Source: Merdiplasma sp905207905 (GTDB lineage Bacteria > Bacillota > Clostridia > Lachnospirales > Lachnospiraceae). Taken from it: a DNA stretch of 16,777 bases. Position numbers and translations under genes: made by a program. A model generated the notes under the pieces. That model did not search any database. It saw only the letters and a list, made by a program, of their open reading frames with translations, and was not told the DNA's origin. Shown piece after piece: positions 6,175 to 14,210 of this stretch (the first letter of the stretch is position 1; each line of letters starts with the position of its first letter). The DNA lies in the NCBI GenBank assembly GCA_902475025.1, contig CABRXX010000061.1, positions 1 through 16,777 on the forward strand, in the 5' to 3' direction.

Positions 6175-6921
6175 GTGTGGATGGGCTTGTTTTGCGTCCT
6201 GTGGATGACCGGATGCAGTTCAAGGCCACAGATTCGTTTGTCGGGAATTTATGAGGAGACAGAGACGGACGATCCCGGGAGGAGTACCTTGGATACAGAA
6301 AAAACGGTCAGAGAAGCAGGAGCAGAAGGGCGAGCCTTAGCCCCGGAGAATCTGATGCTTCCTACAGAAAGTTCCGGTCTGGAAGGTTTTCAGACAGAAG
6401 AATGGCAGACGGAAGAATTTCAGACAGAGGAGATATTGACAGAGAGTAGGATTATGGTATACGTCTGCGGAGCAGTCAGAACGCCTGGTGTATATTCCCT
6501 TCCCGAGAATTCCAGAGTGTATGAGGCAGTCCAGGAAGCAGGAGGTTTTTTAACCCAGGCAGACCAGGAGTGGGTCAATCAGGCAGGAATCCTTCAGGAT
6601 GGCCAGAAGCTGAAGATCTATACCCTGGAGGAGACAAAGGAACTGGAGGCCCAGGGAAGCAGCCAGGGGCAGATTCCGGAAAGCGGAACTCCCAAGGAAA
6701 ATCTGACAGAGGCAGGTGCGATCCAGCCTGGGAAGGTGAATCTGAACACTGCATCCAAAGAAGAGCTGATGACTCTTCCGGGGATTGGCGAATCCAAGGC
6801 GGAGGCAGTGATACGCCACAGGGAAGAGCAGGGAAAATTTCAGACGATTGAGGATATTATGCAGATCAGCGGCATCAAGGACGCTGTGTTTGCGAAGATC
6901 AAGGACAGAATAACGGTCTAA
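6175..6921 (+). CDS. comEA: ComEA-family DNA-binding lipoprotein (SLBB + helix-hairpin-helix)
   Basis: Probable surface receptor that holds double-stranded DNA and passes it to ComEC. Residues 1-14 are hydrophobic and end in a lipobox-like MTGC, so it looks lipid-anchored, not TM-anchored. An acidic linker carries three FQTEE/WQTEE repeats (6388-6432). An SLBB beta-grasp domain follows (about 93-152, MVYVCGAVRTPGVYSLPENSRV), then a tandem helix-hairpin-helix domain (about 188-248, NLNTASKEELMTLPGIGESKA and IMQISGIKDAVFAKI). The start is uncertain: GTG 6175 and ATG 6181 have no ribosome site. A better-placed GTG at 6130 with AAGGAG at 6114-6119 is in frame but is cut off by TAG at 6154. The next gene starts 11 bp after the stop. 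Confidence 0.85.
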   Translation: MWMGLFCVLWMTGCSSRPQIRLSGIYEETETDDPGRSTLDTEKTVREAGAEGRALAPENLMLPTESSGLEGFQTEEWQTEEFQTEEILTESRIMVYVCGAVRTPGVYSLPENSRVYEAVQEAGGFLTQADQEWVNQAGILQDGQKLKIYTLEETKELEAQGSSQGQIPESGTPKENLTEAGAIQPGKVNLNTASKEELMTLPGIGESKAEAVIRHREEQGKFQTIEDIMQISGIKDAVFAKIKDRITV

Positions 6922-6932
6922 AGGAGTTTAAT

Positions 6933-7622
6933 ATGAGTAAGAAAGTTCTGGTAGTCGATGATGAGAAGCTGATCGTAAAGGGAATCCGTTTCAGCCTGGA
7001 GCAGGATGATATGGAGGTGGACTGCGCTTATGATGGCGAAGAGGCCCTGAAGATGGCCAGTGAAAAGGAATATGATATTATTTTGCTGGATTTGATGCTG
7101 CCCAAGGTGGATGGCCTTCAGGTCTGCCAGCAGATCCGGGAGTTTTCTGATGTGCCCATTGTGATGCTCACTGCTAAGGGAGATGATATGGACAAGATTC
7201 TGGGTCTGGAGTACGGCGCAGATGATTACATCACAAAGCCCTTTAATATTCTGGAAGTGAAGGCCAGGCTGAAGGCAATTATCCGCCGGACAGCCCAGAA
7301 GCCGGCGCAGGAGCCCAAAGGCAAAGTTGTGGAAGTGGGGGATCTGGTGCTGGAGTGCGAAGGAAGAAGGGTCAGCATTGCAGGAAAGGAGATCAACCTG
7401 ACTGCAAAGGAATTCGATGTGCTGGAGCTTTTGGTGTTTAATCCCAACAAGGTGTACAGCCGTGAGAATCTGCTGAACATTGTGTGGGGGTATGAGTATC
7501 CCGGCGATGTGCGCACGGTGGATGTACATATCCGGAGATTAAGAGAGAAGATTGAAGAGAATCCAAGTGAGCCGAAGTATGTTCACACGAAGTGGGGAGT
7601 TGGTTACTATTTCCAGCATTAA
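6933..7622 (+). CDS. OmpR/PhoB-family response regulator
   Basis: A 229-aa DNA-binding response regulator. The receiver domain (1-120) has the acidic pair D9/D10 in VLVVDDE, the phosphoacceptor D53 in LLDLMLP, T80 in MLTAK and K102 in DYITKPF. A short linker (PAQEPKGK) leads to a winged-helix DNA-binding domain (about 130-229) with INLTAKEFDVLELL, RTVDVHIRRLREKIE and WGVGYYF, the OmpR/PhoB signature. AAGGAG at 6921-6926 sets the ATG. It lies between comEA and the histidine kinase, which is surely its partner. It resembles the WalR/PhoP group, but I cannot decide the ortholog from sequence by eye, so no symbol is given. Targets are unknown. Confidence 0.94.
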   Translation: MSKKVLVVDDEKLIVKGIRFSLEQDDMEVDCAYDGEEALKMASEKEYDIILLDLMLPKVDGLQVCQQIREFSDVPIVMLTAKGDDMDKILGLEYGADDYITKPFNILEVKARLKAIIRRTAQKPAQEPKGKVVEVGDLVLECEGRRVSIAGKEINLTAKEFDVLELLVFNPNKVYSRENLLNIVWGYEYPGDVRTVDVHIRRLREKIEENPSEPKYVHTKWGVGYYFQH

Positions 7623-7629
7623 GGCCAAT

Positions 7630-9051
7630 TTGAAACGCTATGGAAAGAGTATGCGGCTGAGACTGCTGATCATTCTCCTTCTGGTGGGGCTGATTCCTTT
7701 GAATTTGTTAAAGCAGGGGATTTTGGATAACTATGAGAAGCAGACCATCAATCAGCGGGCGGATATGATCCGCAGTCAGTGTCAGATGATCTCGGGTCAG
7801 CTCTATGAATCCGGTTATATGAAGGGGCAGGCTTCAGAGCTGATTGAGACGGAGCTTGGTCAGATGGGCAGCTTGTACAGCGGCCGGGTGGTGATTGTAA
7901 ACAGTAATTTTCAGATCATCAAAGACACATACGGAATTGATGAAGACAAATTTATTGTGGCAGAGGAAGTGCTGGAGTGCTTTCTTGGCAGCAATATGGA
8001 TAATTATAACCGTTCCGATGAGTTTTTGGAGGTGACTGCGCCTGTGATGGATGAGGTGACCAGAGAGACCATCGGCGTTATGATCATCAGTGTGCCTACA
8101 ATGGATATTCGGGAGGGCAGGGAAGCATTGGGAAATACGGTATTTATCCTGCAGATTTTGCTGACGCTGGTAGTGCTGGCGACGGCTTTTTATGCTGCCC
8201 ATATCCTGGTCAAGCCCTTTGGCAAGGTAACCGCATCTTTGGAGGAGATGAAAGGAAGCTTTCTGGAGGAAGATATCTCTATCCCCGATTATACGGAAAC
8301 CAAGCTTCTGGCAGAGGCGTACAATCGAATGTTAAAGAGGATGAAGGTTCAGGAGGATTCCAGACAGGAATTTGTCTCCAACGTGTCCCATGAGCTGAAA
8401 ACGCCTCTGACCTCCATGAAGGTGCTGGCCGATTCTTTGGTGGCTCAGGGAGCATCCGGAGAAGTGCCAAATGAGCTTTACAAAGAGTTTATGACAGACA
8501 TTGCAGAGGAGATTGACCGGGAGAATAAGATTATTACAGATCTATTATCCTTGGTGAAGATGGACAAGCGCTCTTCTGATATCAATATTAAGGAGACCAA
8601 TATCAATGATCTCATTGAATTGATTCTGAAGCGCCTGCGTCCCATTGCAGCAAAACAGAATATTGAGCTGGTGTTGGAGAGCTTTCATCCCATACTGGCG
8701 GAGGTGGATGAGACCAAGCTGACCCTGGCGCTTTCCAATTTGGTGGAAAATGGCATCAAATATAACAAAGAAAACGGGTGGGTTCACGTTTCTTTAAATG
8801 TGGACAATAACTTTTTCTATGTGAAGGTGGAGGACTCGGGCATGGGTATTCCGGAAGAGGATCAGGAGCATATCTTTGAACGATTCTTCCGGGTGGATAA
8901 GTCCCATTCCAGAGAGATCGGAGGAACCGGTCTGGGTCTTGCTATCACAAAAAGCGCAGTGCTGATGCATCACGGAGCAGTCCGTGTGTACAGCAAAGAA
9001 GGAGAGGGAACCACTTTTACGGTGCGTATACCTCTGAAGTACGTGCCTTAG
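7630..9051 (+). CDS. Membrane sensor histidine kinase (HAMP, HisKA, HATPase)
   Basis: Partner kinase of the preceding regulator. From the TTG at 7630 it has 473 aa: TM1 about 9-27 (RLRLLIILLLVGLIPLNLL), an extracytoplasmic sensor of about 140 residues (probably PAS/Cache-like: RVVIVNSNFQIIKDTYG to IGVMIISVP), TM2 about 170-191, HAMP, a dimerisation domain with His254 in FVSNVSHELKTPLTS, and an ATPase domain with N box NLVENGIKYN, DSGMGIPEEDQ and GGTGLGLAI. The start is not certain. The frame is open from 7552, inside the regulator gene, with candidates TTG 7552, GTG 7567, ATG 7579, TTG 7600, TTG 7630 and ATG 7651. TTG 7630 was chosen because AAGG (7621-7624) precedes it and it just clears the regulator stop. 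Layout resembles WalK/VicK-type kinases. Confidence 0.92.
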   Translation: MKRYGKSMRLRLLIILLLVGLIPLNLLKQGILDNYEKQTINQRADMIRSQCQMISGQLYESGYMKGQASELIETELGQMGSLYSGRVVIVNSNFQIIKDTYGIDEDKFIVAEEVLECFLGSNMDNYNRSDEFLEVTAPVMDEVTRETIGVMIISVPTMDIREGREALGNTVFILQILLTLVVLATAFYAAHILVKPFGKVTASLEEMKGSFLEEDISIPDYTETKLLAEAYNRMLKRMKVQEDSRQEFVSNVSHELKTPLTSMKVLADSLVAQGASGEVPNELYKEFMTDIAEEIDRENKIITDLLSLVKMDKRSSDINIKETNINDLIELILKRLRPIAAKQNIELVLESFHPILAEVDETKLTLALSNLVENGIKYNKENGWVHVSLNVDNNFFYVKVEDSGMGIPEEDQEHIFERFFRVDKSHSREIGGTGLGLAITKSAVLMHHGAVRVYSKEGEGTTFTVRIPLKYVP

Positions 9052-9061
9052 GAGGGATGAT

Positions 9062-10249
9062 ATGGCGGGTAAAAGAAGGTGTCTGCTGCTTTTTCTGCTG
9101 ATCGCCCTGATTCTTGCAGGCTGCGGCAGCACAGGAGACAGGGATACGAAGGAATATTATGTTTACTATACCAATCCTAATGGAACCAAGTTGGAGGAAA
9201 GAGAGTTTGTTCCTGCTTCAGACCGGTTCGACGGAATCCTATCGGAGCTTTTGAAAGAATTTCAGACGCCTTCCTACAGCGATGTAGTGAGTGCCATGCC
9301 TTTGGGAGTCAGCATTAATGGATATACCATGGGGGTGGATGAGCTTCTGGTGGATTTCAATGCTACTTATCTTGGCATCTCCAATATTCAGGAGATTTTG
9401 CTGCGGGCAGGTTTGGTAAAAACTCTGGTGCAGCTTCCCGGTGTGGCCAGCGTGCGGATCACCGTGGATGGTCAGCCTCTGGTGGACAGCAATGGAACTG
9501 CTGTGGGCAGGATGAATGAAAACAGTTTTATCGACACCAGAGGAAACGGTATTAATTCTTATCACTATGTGACATTGAATCTGTACTTTTCCAACAGCGC
9601 TGGCGATAAGGTGGTGCGGGAAACCAGAAACGTATACTATTCCAGCAATTTGATTATGGAGAAGGTAATTGTGGAACAGATTATCCGGGGACCGGCCAAT
9701 GATCATCTGATGCCGGTGGTAGATCCCTCTACAGTGGTAAAGAAGGTGCAGATTTCCAATGGGGTTTGCACCGTAGATCTGGACGGAAAATTTAATACTC
9801 TGCCGTCGGGAAGCACGGCTGAACCGGAGACCAGCTTGTATGCGTTTGTGAACGCCATTTGTGATGCCTGCGATGTCAATGGTGTCCGGTTCCGCATTGA
9901 TGGGGAGTCCAATGTGCGTTTTCGGAATCAAGTGAATCTGGATCAGATATTCCACAGAAAGGCGGATATCATAGAGGCTTCCGGAACCGCGGAACCTTTG
10001 GAGGAGGTATTTCTGGATGCAGAGGGCGTGCAGTCAGAGAGCCTTCCGGCAAGCGTGGCAGTGTCTGGGGAAGCGGAGACGGATTCCAGAGAGGCAGCAG
10101 TAGTCCAGGGGGTTGTGGAGAAGCCGGATGGATCGACGGCAGAGACTTCACAGGAAGAGACAGAGGGAGAAACAGTTCCATCTGCAGCAGCGAAGGAGAA
10201 GTCTCCGGGGCCAGGGATTGGCGTGGATCCCAGTTTATCAGAGGATTGA
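9062..10249 (+). CDS. GerMN-domain lipoprotein
   Basis: A 395-aa exported lipoprotein. The signal peptide KRRCLLLFLLIALILAGC ends with lipobox LAGC, giving lipidated Cys21. Two GerMN (sporulation/germination) domains follow, roughly residues 33-155 and 168-290. Landmarks are YYVYYTNPNGTKLEE, LVDFNATYLG and LPGVASVRITVDG in the first; LNLYFSNSAGDKVVRE, VEQIIRGP and CTVDLDGKF in the second. The last 90 or so residues are a Glu/Ser/Ala-rich, probably disordered tail. AGGAGG at 9051-9056 overlaps the kinase stop region, so translation is coupled. GerMN proteins bind at the cell surface with poorly known ligands; lying next to a sensor kinase, this one may modulate it (inference). There are no other germination genes nearby. 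Confidence 0.88.
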   Translation: MAGKRRCLLLFLLIALILAGCGSTGDRDTKEYYVYYTNPNGTKLEEREFVPASDRFDGILSELLKEFQTPSYSDVVSAMPLGVSINGYTMGVDELLVDFNATYLGISNIQEILLRAGLVKTLVQLPGVASVRITVDGQPLVDSNGTAVGRMNENSFIDTRGNGINSYHYVTLNLYFSNSAGDKVVRETRNVYYSSNLIMEKVIVEQIIRGPANDHLMPVVDPSTVVKKVQISNGVCTVDLDGKFNTLPSGSTAEPETSLYAFVNAICDACDVNGVRFRIDGESNVRFRNQVNLDQIFHRKADIIEASGTAEPLEEVFLDAEGVQSESLPASVAVSGEAETDSREAAVVQGVVEKPDGSTAETSQEETEGETVPSAAAKEKSPGPGIGVDPSLSED

Positions 10250-10264
10250 TAGGGAGGAACCAGA

Positions 10265-12760
10265 ATGAAGAGACGGCCTGTTTGTACGGGAGCCGTTCTG
10301 CTGATTGTGATTCTGATGTTTGGCAGGTGTTTTGGGGCGCCGGAGGCGGCGCCTTACTCTTCCCAGCTTTTTGATGGAGAAGTGTCCTTTTTGGGAAAAC
10401 TTTCTTCCTGGGAGAGAACCAGCGGAGGGTTCCGTTTTTATCTGACGCAGTCAGAGATCATGGGAAAAGAAAAGTTGGCAGTACAGCTGCGGCCTTGTGT
10501 TTTTGTAAAACAGAATTCTAGATCAAATCGAAGTGTTCAATCAAATCATGTTTTCCAATCAAAACAAAGTTTTTATTCAAATCAGGATATTTCATCAAAA
10601 CAAAGTTCTCAATTGAAGCAAAAGGATCAAGCAGAAAAACTTCCTGGAAGGATACCGGTGTATTTAAAGGACTCTTCCCAAAAGATTCCAAGGGTGGGAA
10701 GCTGGGTAGCAGTTTCCGGCAAACTGGAGTTTCCCCAGATAGATCGAAATCCAGGACAGTTTAATGCCAGAGCGTACAATCGAGCCAGGAATGTATTTCT
10801 GATTTTAAAAGATGCCAGAATTCTACAGACCTGGGAAAAATCCGGTTATCGGGATTTTTTGTCCGGTTTGCGGGAGAGGATGCGGCAGTCTTTGGAACAG
10901 GCTCTTGGAAAAGAGGATGGGGGTGTTGTGGCAGCCATTGTACTGGGAGATAAAAGCGGGCTCTCCGGCGAGGTGAAGCGGTTGTATCAGGAAGGCGGCA
11001 TTGCGCATCTGCTGGCCATTTCTTCTCTGCATATTTCTCTTCTTGGCATGGGAATTTACCGTATTTTGAGAAGAGGCGGCTGTCCTTTTTGGGGAGCCAG
11101 TCTCCTCTCCGGCAGTTTTCTCGTAAGCTTTTGCATATTCAGTGGTGTCAGTGTATCTGCAGTGCGGGCCTGCATCATGTTTCTTCTTTGGCTGGGAAGC
11201 CAGGTCACGGGAAGAAAAGCAGATGGCTTTACTTCAGCCTCAGTGGCAGCAGTGATAACTTTGGTGTTTTTTTCACCGGAATATCTTTGGGACAGCAGCT
11301 TTTTACTGTCCTTTGGCTGTATTTTGTCGCTGTGGCTTTTGCCGCCCCTTGCCAGGGCGCTGCTGCCTATTCCCGGAAGGATCGGTGCTGCTTTGCAGTC
11401 CTCGGCAGCTTTGCAGCTTGGCACCCTGCCTATTGTGCTGTACTTTTTTTACCAGGCTACTCCCTATGGGATCCTGGTGAATTTTCTGGTAATTCCTTTT
11501 TTGGAGCTTCTGATGGTCAGTGGACTTTTGGGAAGTTTGGCGGGAATGTTTCTTCCGTCCCTTGGCGCTTTTCTGGCAGCTCCTTGCCGCTATCTGGTGA
11601 AATGGTTTGAGCTGGTCTGCAAAGCGGAGGGAGCTTTGCCCTGGTCGGTGGTAATCACCGGAAGGCCAGCCCTCTGGCAGGTAGGAGGATATTATGGGAT
11701 TTTGCTGTTCCTTCTCTGGTGGGTAAAGCGGGGGAATCTACAAAGAGAGAGGGAGAGGAAGAAGACACATTTCCATGAGGCATCCGGACAGAGCGGATGG
11801 GGGAGAAGACGGAGAATGGCAGAACGGATTGGAGTTACAATGTTTTTTATTTTCAGCGTGGCGCTGCTCTCTTTTCGAGTTTCTCCAAAGCTCAGAATTA
11901 CAGTCATGGATGTGGGACAGGGGGACGGGATTCTCATACAGTCTGGCGGCAGCGCTTTTTTGGTAGATGGCGGAAGCAGTTCTGTGCAGGATGTGTGGCA
12001 GCATCGGATGGAGAGTACTTTGAAATATTATGGTATCCGTCATTTGGATGCTGTTTTTTTGTCTCATGGAGACTGGGATCATATCAGTGGAATTCTTCAG
12101 CTTTTGGAGGAATATGAGACAAATTTGCTGGGGGAGAATGGGGGAAGCATCAGTTTGGGACAGATTTTTGTGCCGGATACAGGGGAGGGAGAACAGGTAA
12201 AAGCAGGAGAAGCAGAGAGCGAAGATCCCATGGAACAGATACGACGGCTGGCCGGAGCGAGCGGCATTTTTGTCAGTGCCTTTCCGGAGGGTGCCTGCCT
12301 GACAGCAGAAAAACTGCGCTTCACCTGCCTGGCACCAGACGAGAAGCAGCTCACCGGGGATAGCAATCAGGATTCCATGGTGCTGTTTCTGCAATATGGG
12401 GAAACCGTTACCGGGCTGTTTACTGGAGATCTGGAAGGTCAGGGCGAAAAACAGCTGCTGGAAAAATTGTCGAAGGAAGACAGAAAAGAGCAGCAGGGAA
12501 GCGGCAGGCTTGATTTTTTAAAGGTGGGTCATCATGGGTCGAAAAATGCCAGCTCCATAGAGTTTTTGAAGTTTTTCAGTCCGGAAACAGCCGTGATTTC
12601 TGTCGGGGAAAACAATCGGTACGGCCACCCTTCACCGGAGGTCCTGCAGCGTCTTTCGGAGGCTGGAACTCAGATTTACCGTACTGATCAGGGGGGAGCC
12701 ATAACGGGAAGTCTAAAGGGAGGAAAGATGATCTGGCAAACCTGGCTTAGGCAGTTCTGA
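10265..12760 (+). CDS. comEC: DNA internalization channel protein ComEC/Rec2
   Basis: An 831-aa polytopic membrane protein that carries single-stranded DNA inwards during transformation. In order: an N-terminal helix, an OB-like DUF4131 region, the Competence-domain helices (about 210-500) with GGIAHLLAISSLHISLLGMG near the start, and a C-terminal metallo-beta-lactamase-like domain from about residue 540 (VMDVGQGDGILI). The metal motif H601-G-D603-W-D605-H606, H756/H757 in VGHHGSK and GENNRYGHPSPEVL are present, so nuclease activity is possible. Between about residues 81 and 122 is an AT-rich, Ser/Gln/Asn/Lys-rich hexapeptide repeat foreign to the family. GGGAGG at 10252-10257 sets the ATG, 15 bp after the GerMN gene. 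Last gene of the competence cluster. Confidence 0.95.
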   Translation: MKRRPVCTGAVLLIVILMFGRCFGAPEAAPYSSQLFDGEVSFLGKLSSWERTSGGFRFYLTQSEIMGKEKLAVQLRPCVFVKQNSRSNRSVQSNHVFQSKQSFYSNQDISSKQSSQLKQKDQAEKLPGRIPVYLKDSSQKIPRVGSWVAVSGKLEFPQIDRNPGQFNARAYNRARNVFLILKDARILQTWEKSGYRDFLSGLRERMRQSLEQALGKEDGGVVAAIVLGDKSGLSGEVKRLYQEGGIAHLLAISSLHISLLGMGIYRILRRGGCPFWGASLLSGSFLVSFCIFSGVSVSAVRACIMFLLWLGSQVTGRKADGFTSASVAAVITLVFFSPEYLWDSSFLLSFGCILSLWLLPPLARALLPIPGRIGAALQSSAALQLGTLPIVLYFFYQATPYGILVNFLVIPFLELLMVSGLLGSLAGMFLPSLGAFLAAPCRYLVKWFELVCKAEGALPWSVVITGRPALWQVGGYYGILLFLLWWVKRGNLQRERERKKTHFHEASGQSGWGRRRRMAERIGVTMFFIFSVALLSFRVSPKLRITVMDVGQGDGILIQSGGSAFLVDGGSSSVQDVWQHRMESTLKYYGIRHLDAVFLSHGDWDHISGILQLLEEYETNLLGENGGSISLGQIFVPDTGEGEQVKAGEAESEDPMEQIRRLAGASGIFVSAFPEGACLTAEKLRFTCLAPDEKQLTGDSNQDSMVLFLQYGETVTGLFTGDLEGQGEKQLLEKLSKEDRKEQQGSGRLDFLKVGHHGSKNASSIEFLKFFSPETAVISVGENNRYGHPSPEVLQRLSEAGTQIYRTDQGGAITGSLKGGKMIWQTWLRQF
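10505..10630 (+). repeat. 18-bp tandem repeat inside comEC (six to seven units)
   Basis: Units begin at 10523, 10541, 10559, 10577, 10595 and 10613, with a more diverged unit at 10505. Two of the best are TCAAAACAAAGTTTTTAT and TCAAAACAAAGTTCTCAA. Each unit is six codons in frame: SNRSVQ / SNHVFQ / SKQSFY / SNQDIS / SKQSSQ / LKQKDQ. Counting 10523-10630 gives 30 G or C in 108, far below the surrounding gene. Copy-number change would keep the frame. Confidence 0.85.
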
Positions 12761-12807
12761 AGGGCTACTTGAGAATGGGGCTTGGTGGATCCCGGATTTG
12801 ATTTTTT

Positions 12808-12827
12808 GAGGGTTGCCCCTTGTTTTT
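12808..12827 (+). terminator. Weak candidate terminator after comEC
   Basis: AGGG (12809-12812) pairs with CCCT (12817-12820) over a TTGC loop and is followed by TGTTTTT. The stem is only four pairs, so this may not end transcription efficiently. It is the only terminator-like element in the comEC-dgt gap. Confidence 0.25.
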
Positions 12828-12844
12828 CACAGAAAACAGTTTCG

Positions 12845-12877
12845 TTTTTTGGAAAATGTGGTAAACTGGTACTATAT
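12845..12877 (+). promoter_or_regulatory. Candidate promoter upstream of dgt
   Basis: TTGGAA (12849-12854), 17 bp, CTATAT (12872-12877) is one reading; an extended -10, TGGTAAACT (12859-12867), is another. The AT-rich stretch after comEC and the 280-bp spacing from comEC to the dgt start suggest dgt-dnaG-sigma has its own promoter here. The exact elements are uncertain. Confidence 0.35.
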
Positions 12878-13040
12878 GTGAAAAGATGCCAGAAGGATGG
12901 TGTTGTCCTTTGCGCATTTAGGATCCTTCCCATTTGGAGTGCAGGGCATGGCGGTATGGTGAGAGGGAAAACCTTTGCCGGAATCGTCTGGCAGCATTCA
13001 TGAGGAACGGGGATCCGTATCAGGAGCGGGAGGTGGTTTG

Positions 13041-14048
13041 GTGTCTATCAGAGAGGAGACAGAAAAATTAGAACGGGAATATTTCAGCCCCTATGCGGCC
13101 TTCAGCGACAGCAGCAAAGGCAGGGATCGGGAGGAACCGCCCTGCGATATCCGAACAATTTATCAGAGAGATCGGGATCGGATTCTCCACAGCAAATCCT
13201 TTCGGCGGTTAAAGCATAAGACGCAGGTGTTTTTAAGTCCAAGGGGGGATCACTACCGAACCAGGCTCACCCATACGTTGGAGGTGTCTCAGCTGGCAAG
13301 AACCATTGCCAAGGCGCTGCGGCTCAATGAGGATCTGGTGGATGCCATTGCCCTTGGACACGATCTGGGGCATACGCCTTTTGGTCATGCAGGAGAGCGG
13401 GCGTTGAATGCAGTGTGTCCTCTGGGGTTTGCTCATTATGAACAGAGTATTCGGGTGGTGGAGCTGCTGGAGAAAAAGGGAGAAGGACTGAATCTTACCT
13501 GGGAGGTGCGGGACGGTATCCGGAATCATCGAACCAGCGGAAGCCCAAGCACCTTAGAAGGCCGGATTGTCCGGTACTGCGATAAGATTGCCTACATTAA
13601 TCACGATATTGATGATGCAGAGCGGGCAGGCATATTGAAAGAGGAGGAAATCCCCCTGGAATTTCGCCAGGTGATGGGATTCTCCACCAGAGAGAGACTA
13701 AACACCCTGATCCACGATGTGATCAGGAATAGTCAGGGAAGGGATACCATTGCTCTGTCGCCTGGTATGGAGCAGCAGATGCACAATCTGCGAAAATTTA
13801 TGTTTGTCCATGTATATCATAATCCTCTGGCAAAGACGGAGGAGGGCAAGGCAGTGGAGCTGATCCAGCGGCTCTATGAGTATTATGAAAAACATGTGGA
13901 GCTTTTGCCCCAGGAATATATTGACCTGATTGAAAAGAAGGGTGAGCAGACAGAGCGGGTGATTTGCGATTACATATCCGGGATGACGGATCAGTATTCT
14001 GTGGAGAAATTCAGTGAGCTGTTTGTCCCGAAATCCTGGCAGAGATAG
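13041..14048 (+). CDS. dgt: Deoxyguanosinetriphosphate triphosphohydrolase (dGTPase, HD family)
   Basis: HD-superfamily phosphohydrolase that splits dGTP or other dNTPs to the nucleoside and triphosphate, trimming the dNTP pool. From GTG 13041 it is 335 aa, the usual length for the shorter Firmicute type. The frame is open upstream to a TTG at 12975, but GGGAGG at 13028-13033 sits 7 bp before the GTG and the extra 22 residues look non-coding. The metal site is visible: H78 (RLTHTLEV), H107-D108 (GHDLGHTPFGH) and D181 (YCDKIAYINHDIDDA). SKSFRRLKHKTQVF and GDHYRTRLTH are further family motifs. Placed before dnaG, it fits a replication-linked role; actual substrate preference cannot be read from sequence. 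Confidence 0.93.
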   Translation: MSIREETEKLEREYFSPYAAFSDSSKGRDREEPPCDIRTIYQRDRDRILHSKSFRRLKHKTQVFLSPRGDHYRTRLTHTLEVSQLARTIAKALRLNEDLVDAIALGHDLGHTPFGHAGERALNAVCPLGFAHYEQSIRVVELLEKKGEGLNLTWEVRDGIRNHRTSGSPSTLEGRIVRYCDKIAYINHDIDDAERAGILKEEEIPLEFRQVMGFSTRERLNTLIHDVIRNSQGRDTIALSPGMEQQMHNLRKFMFVHVYHNPLAKTEEGKAVELIQRLYEYYEKHVELLPQEYIDLIEKKGEQTERVICDYISGMTDQYSVEKFSELFVPKSWQR

Positions 14049-14053
14049 AGGCT

Positions 14054-14210
14054 GGGCGGAAGCAAAGCAGAGATAAGCGTAAAGCGAAAGCCAGGGGAAG
14101 CGAAAGCAGGGCAGAGATAAGCGCCGGGCGGAGGCAAACGCAAAGTAGAGATAGGATGGAAACAGAAGCAAGGGGAAAATCAAGCAGAAGTAAAAATAAG
14201 CAGGGAGTAA
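14054..14210 (+). repeat. Purine-rich degenerate repeats between dgt and dnaG
   Basis: GCAGAGATAAGCG occurs exactly at 14067-14079 and 14111-14123, and a variant GTAGAGATAGG lies at 14145-14155. GGGCGGAAGCAAA (14054) recurs as GGGCGGAGGCAAA (14126). Short motifs such as AGCGAAAGC and CAAGGGGAA also recur. Counting 14041-14220 gives 143 purines in 180 bases (79%). No gene, promoter or terminator is apparent in the gap 14049-14247; the ribosome site of dnaG is at its end. It looks like decayed tandem duplication. Confidence 0.6.

Noticed and set aside
6918..7529. Long minus-strand open frame (203 codons) opposite the response regulator
   Set aside because: It is the antisense shadow of a clear OmpR-family gene, His/Leu-rich with no family features.
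9239..9955. Minus-strand open frame of 238 codons opposite the GerMN gene
   Set aside because: Antisense shadow; the plus strand has lipobox, GerMN motifs and a strong ribosome site.
11738..12394. Minus-strand open frame of 218 codons opposite comEC
   Set aside because: Covers the metal-binding domain of comEC, which is clearly coding on the plus strand.
12782..13003. 73-codon plus-strand frame between comEC and dgt
   Set aside because: It has no ribosome site, spans the weak terminator and candidate promoter, and has no recognisable motif.
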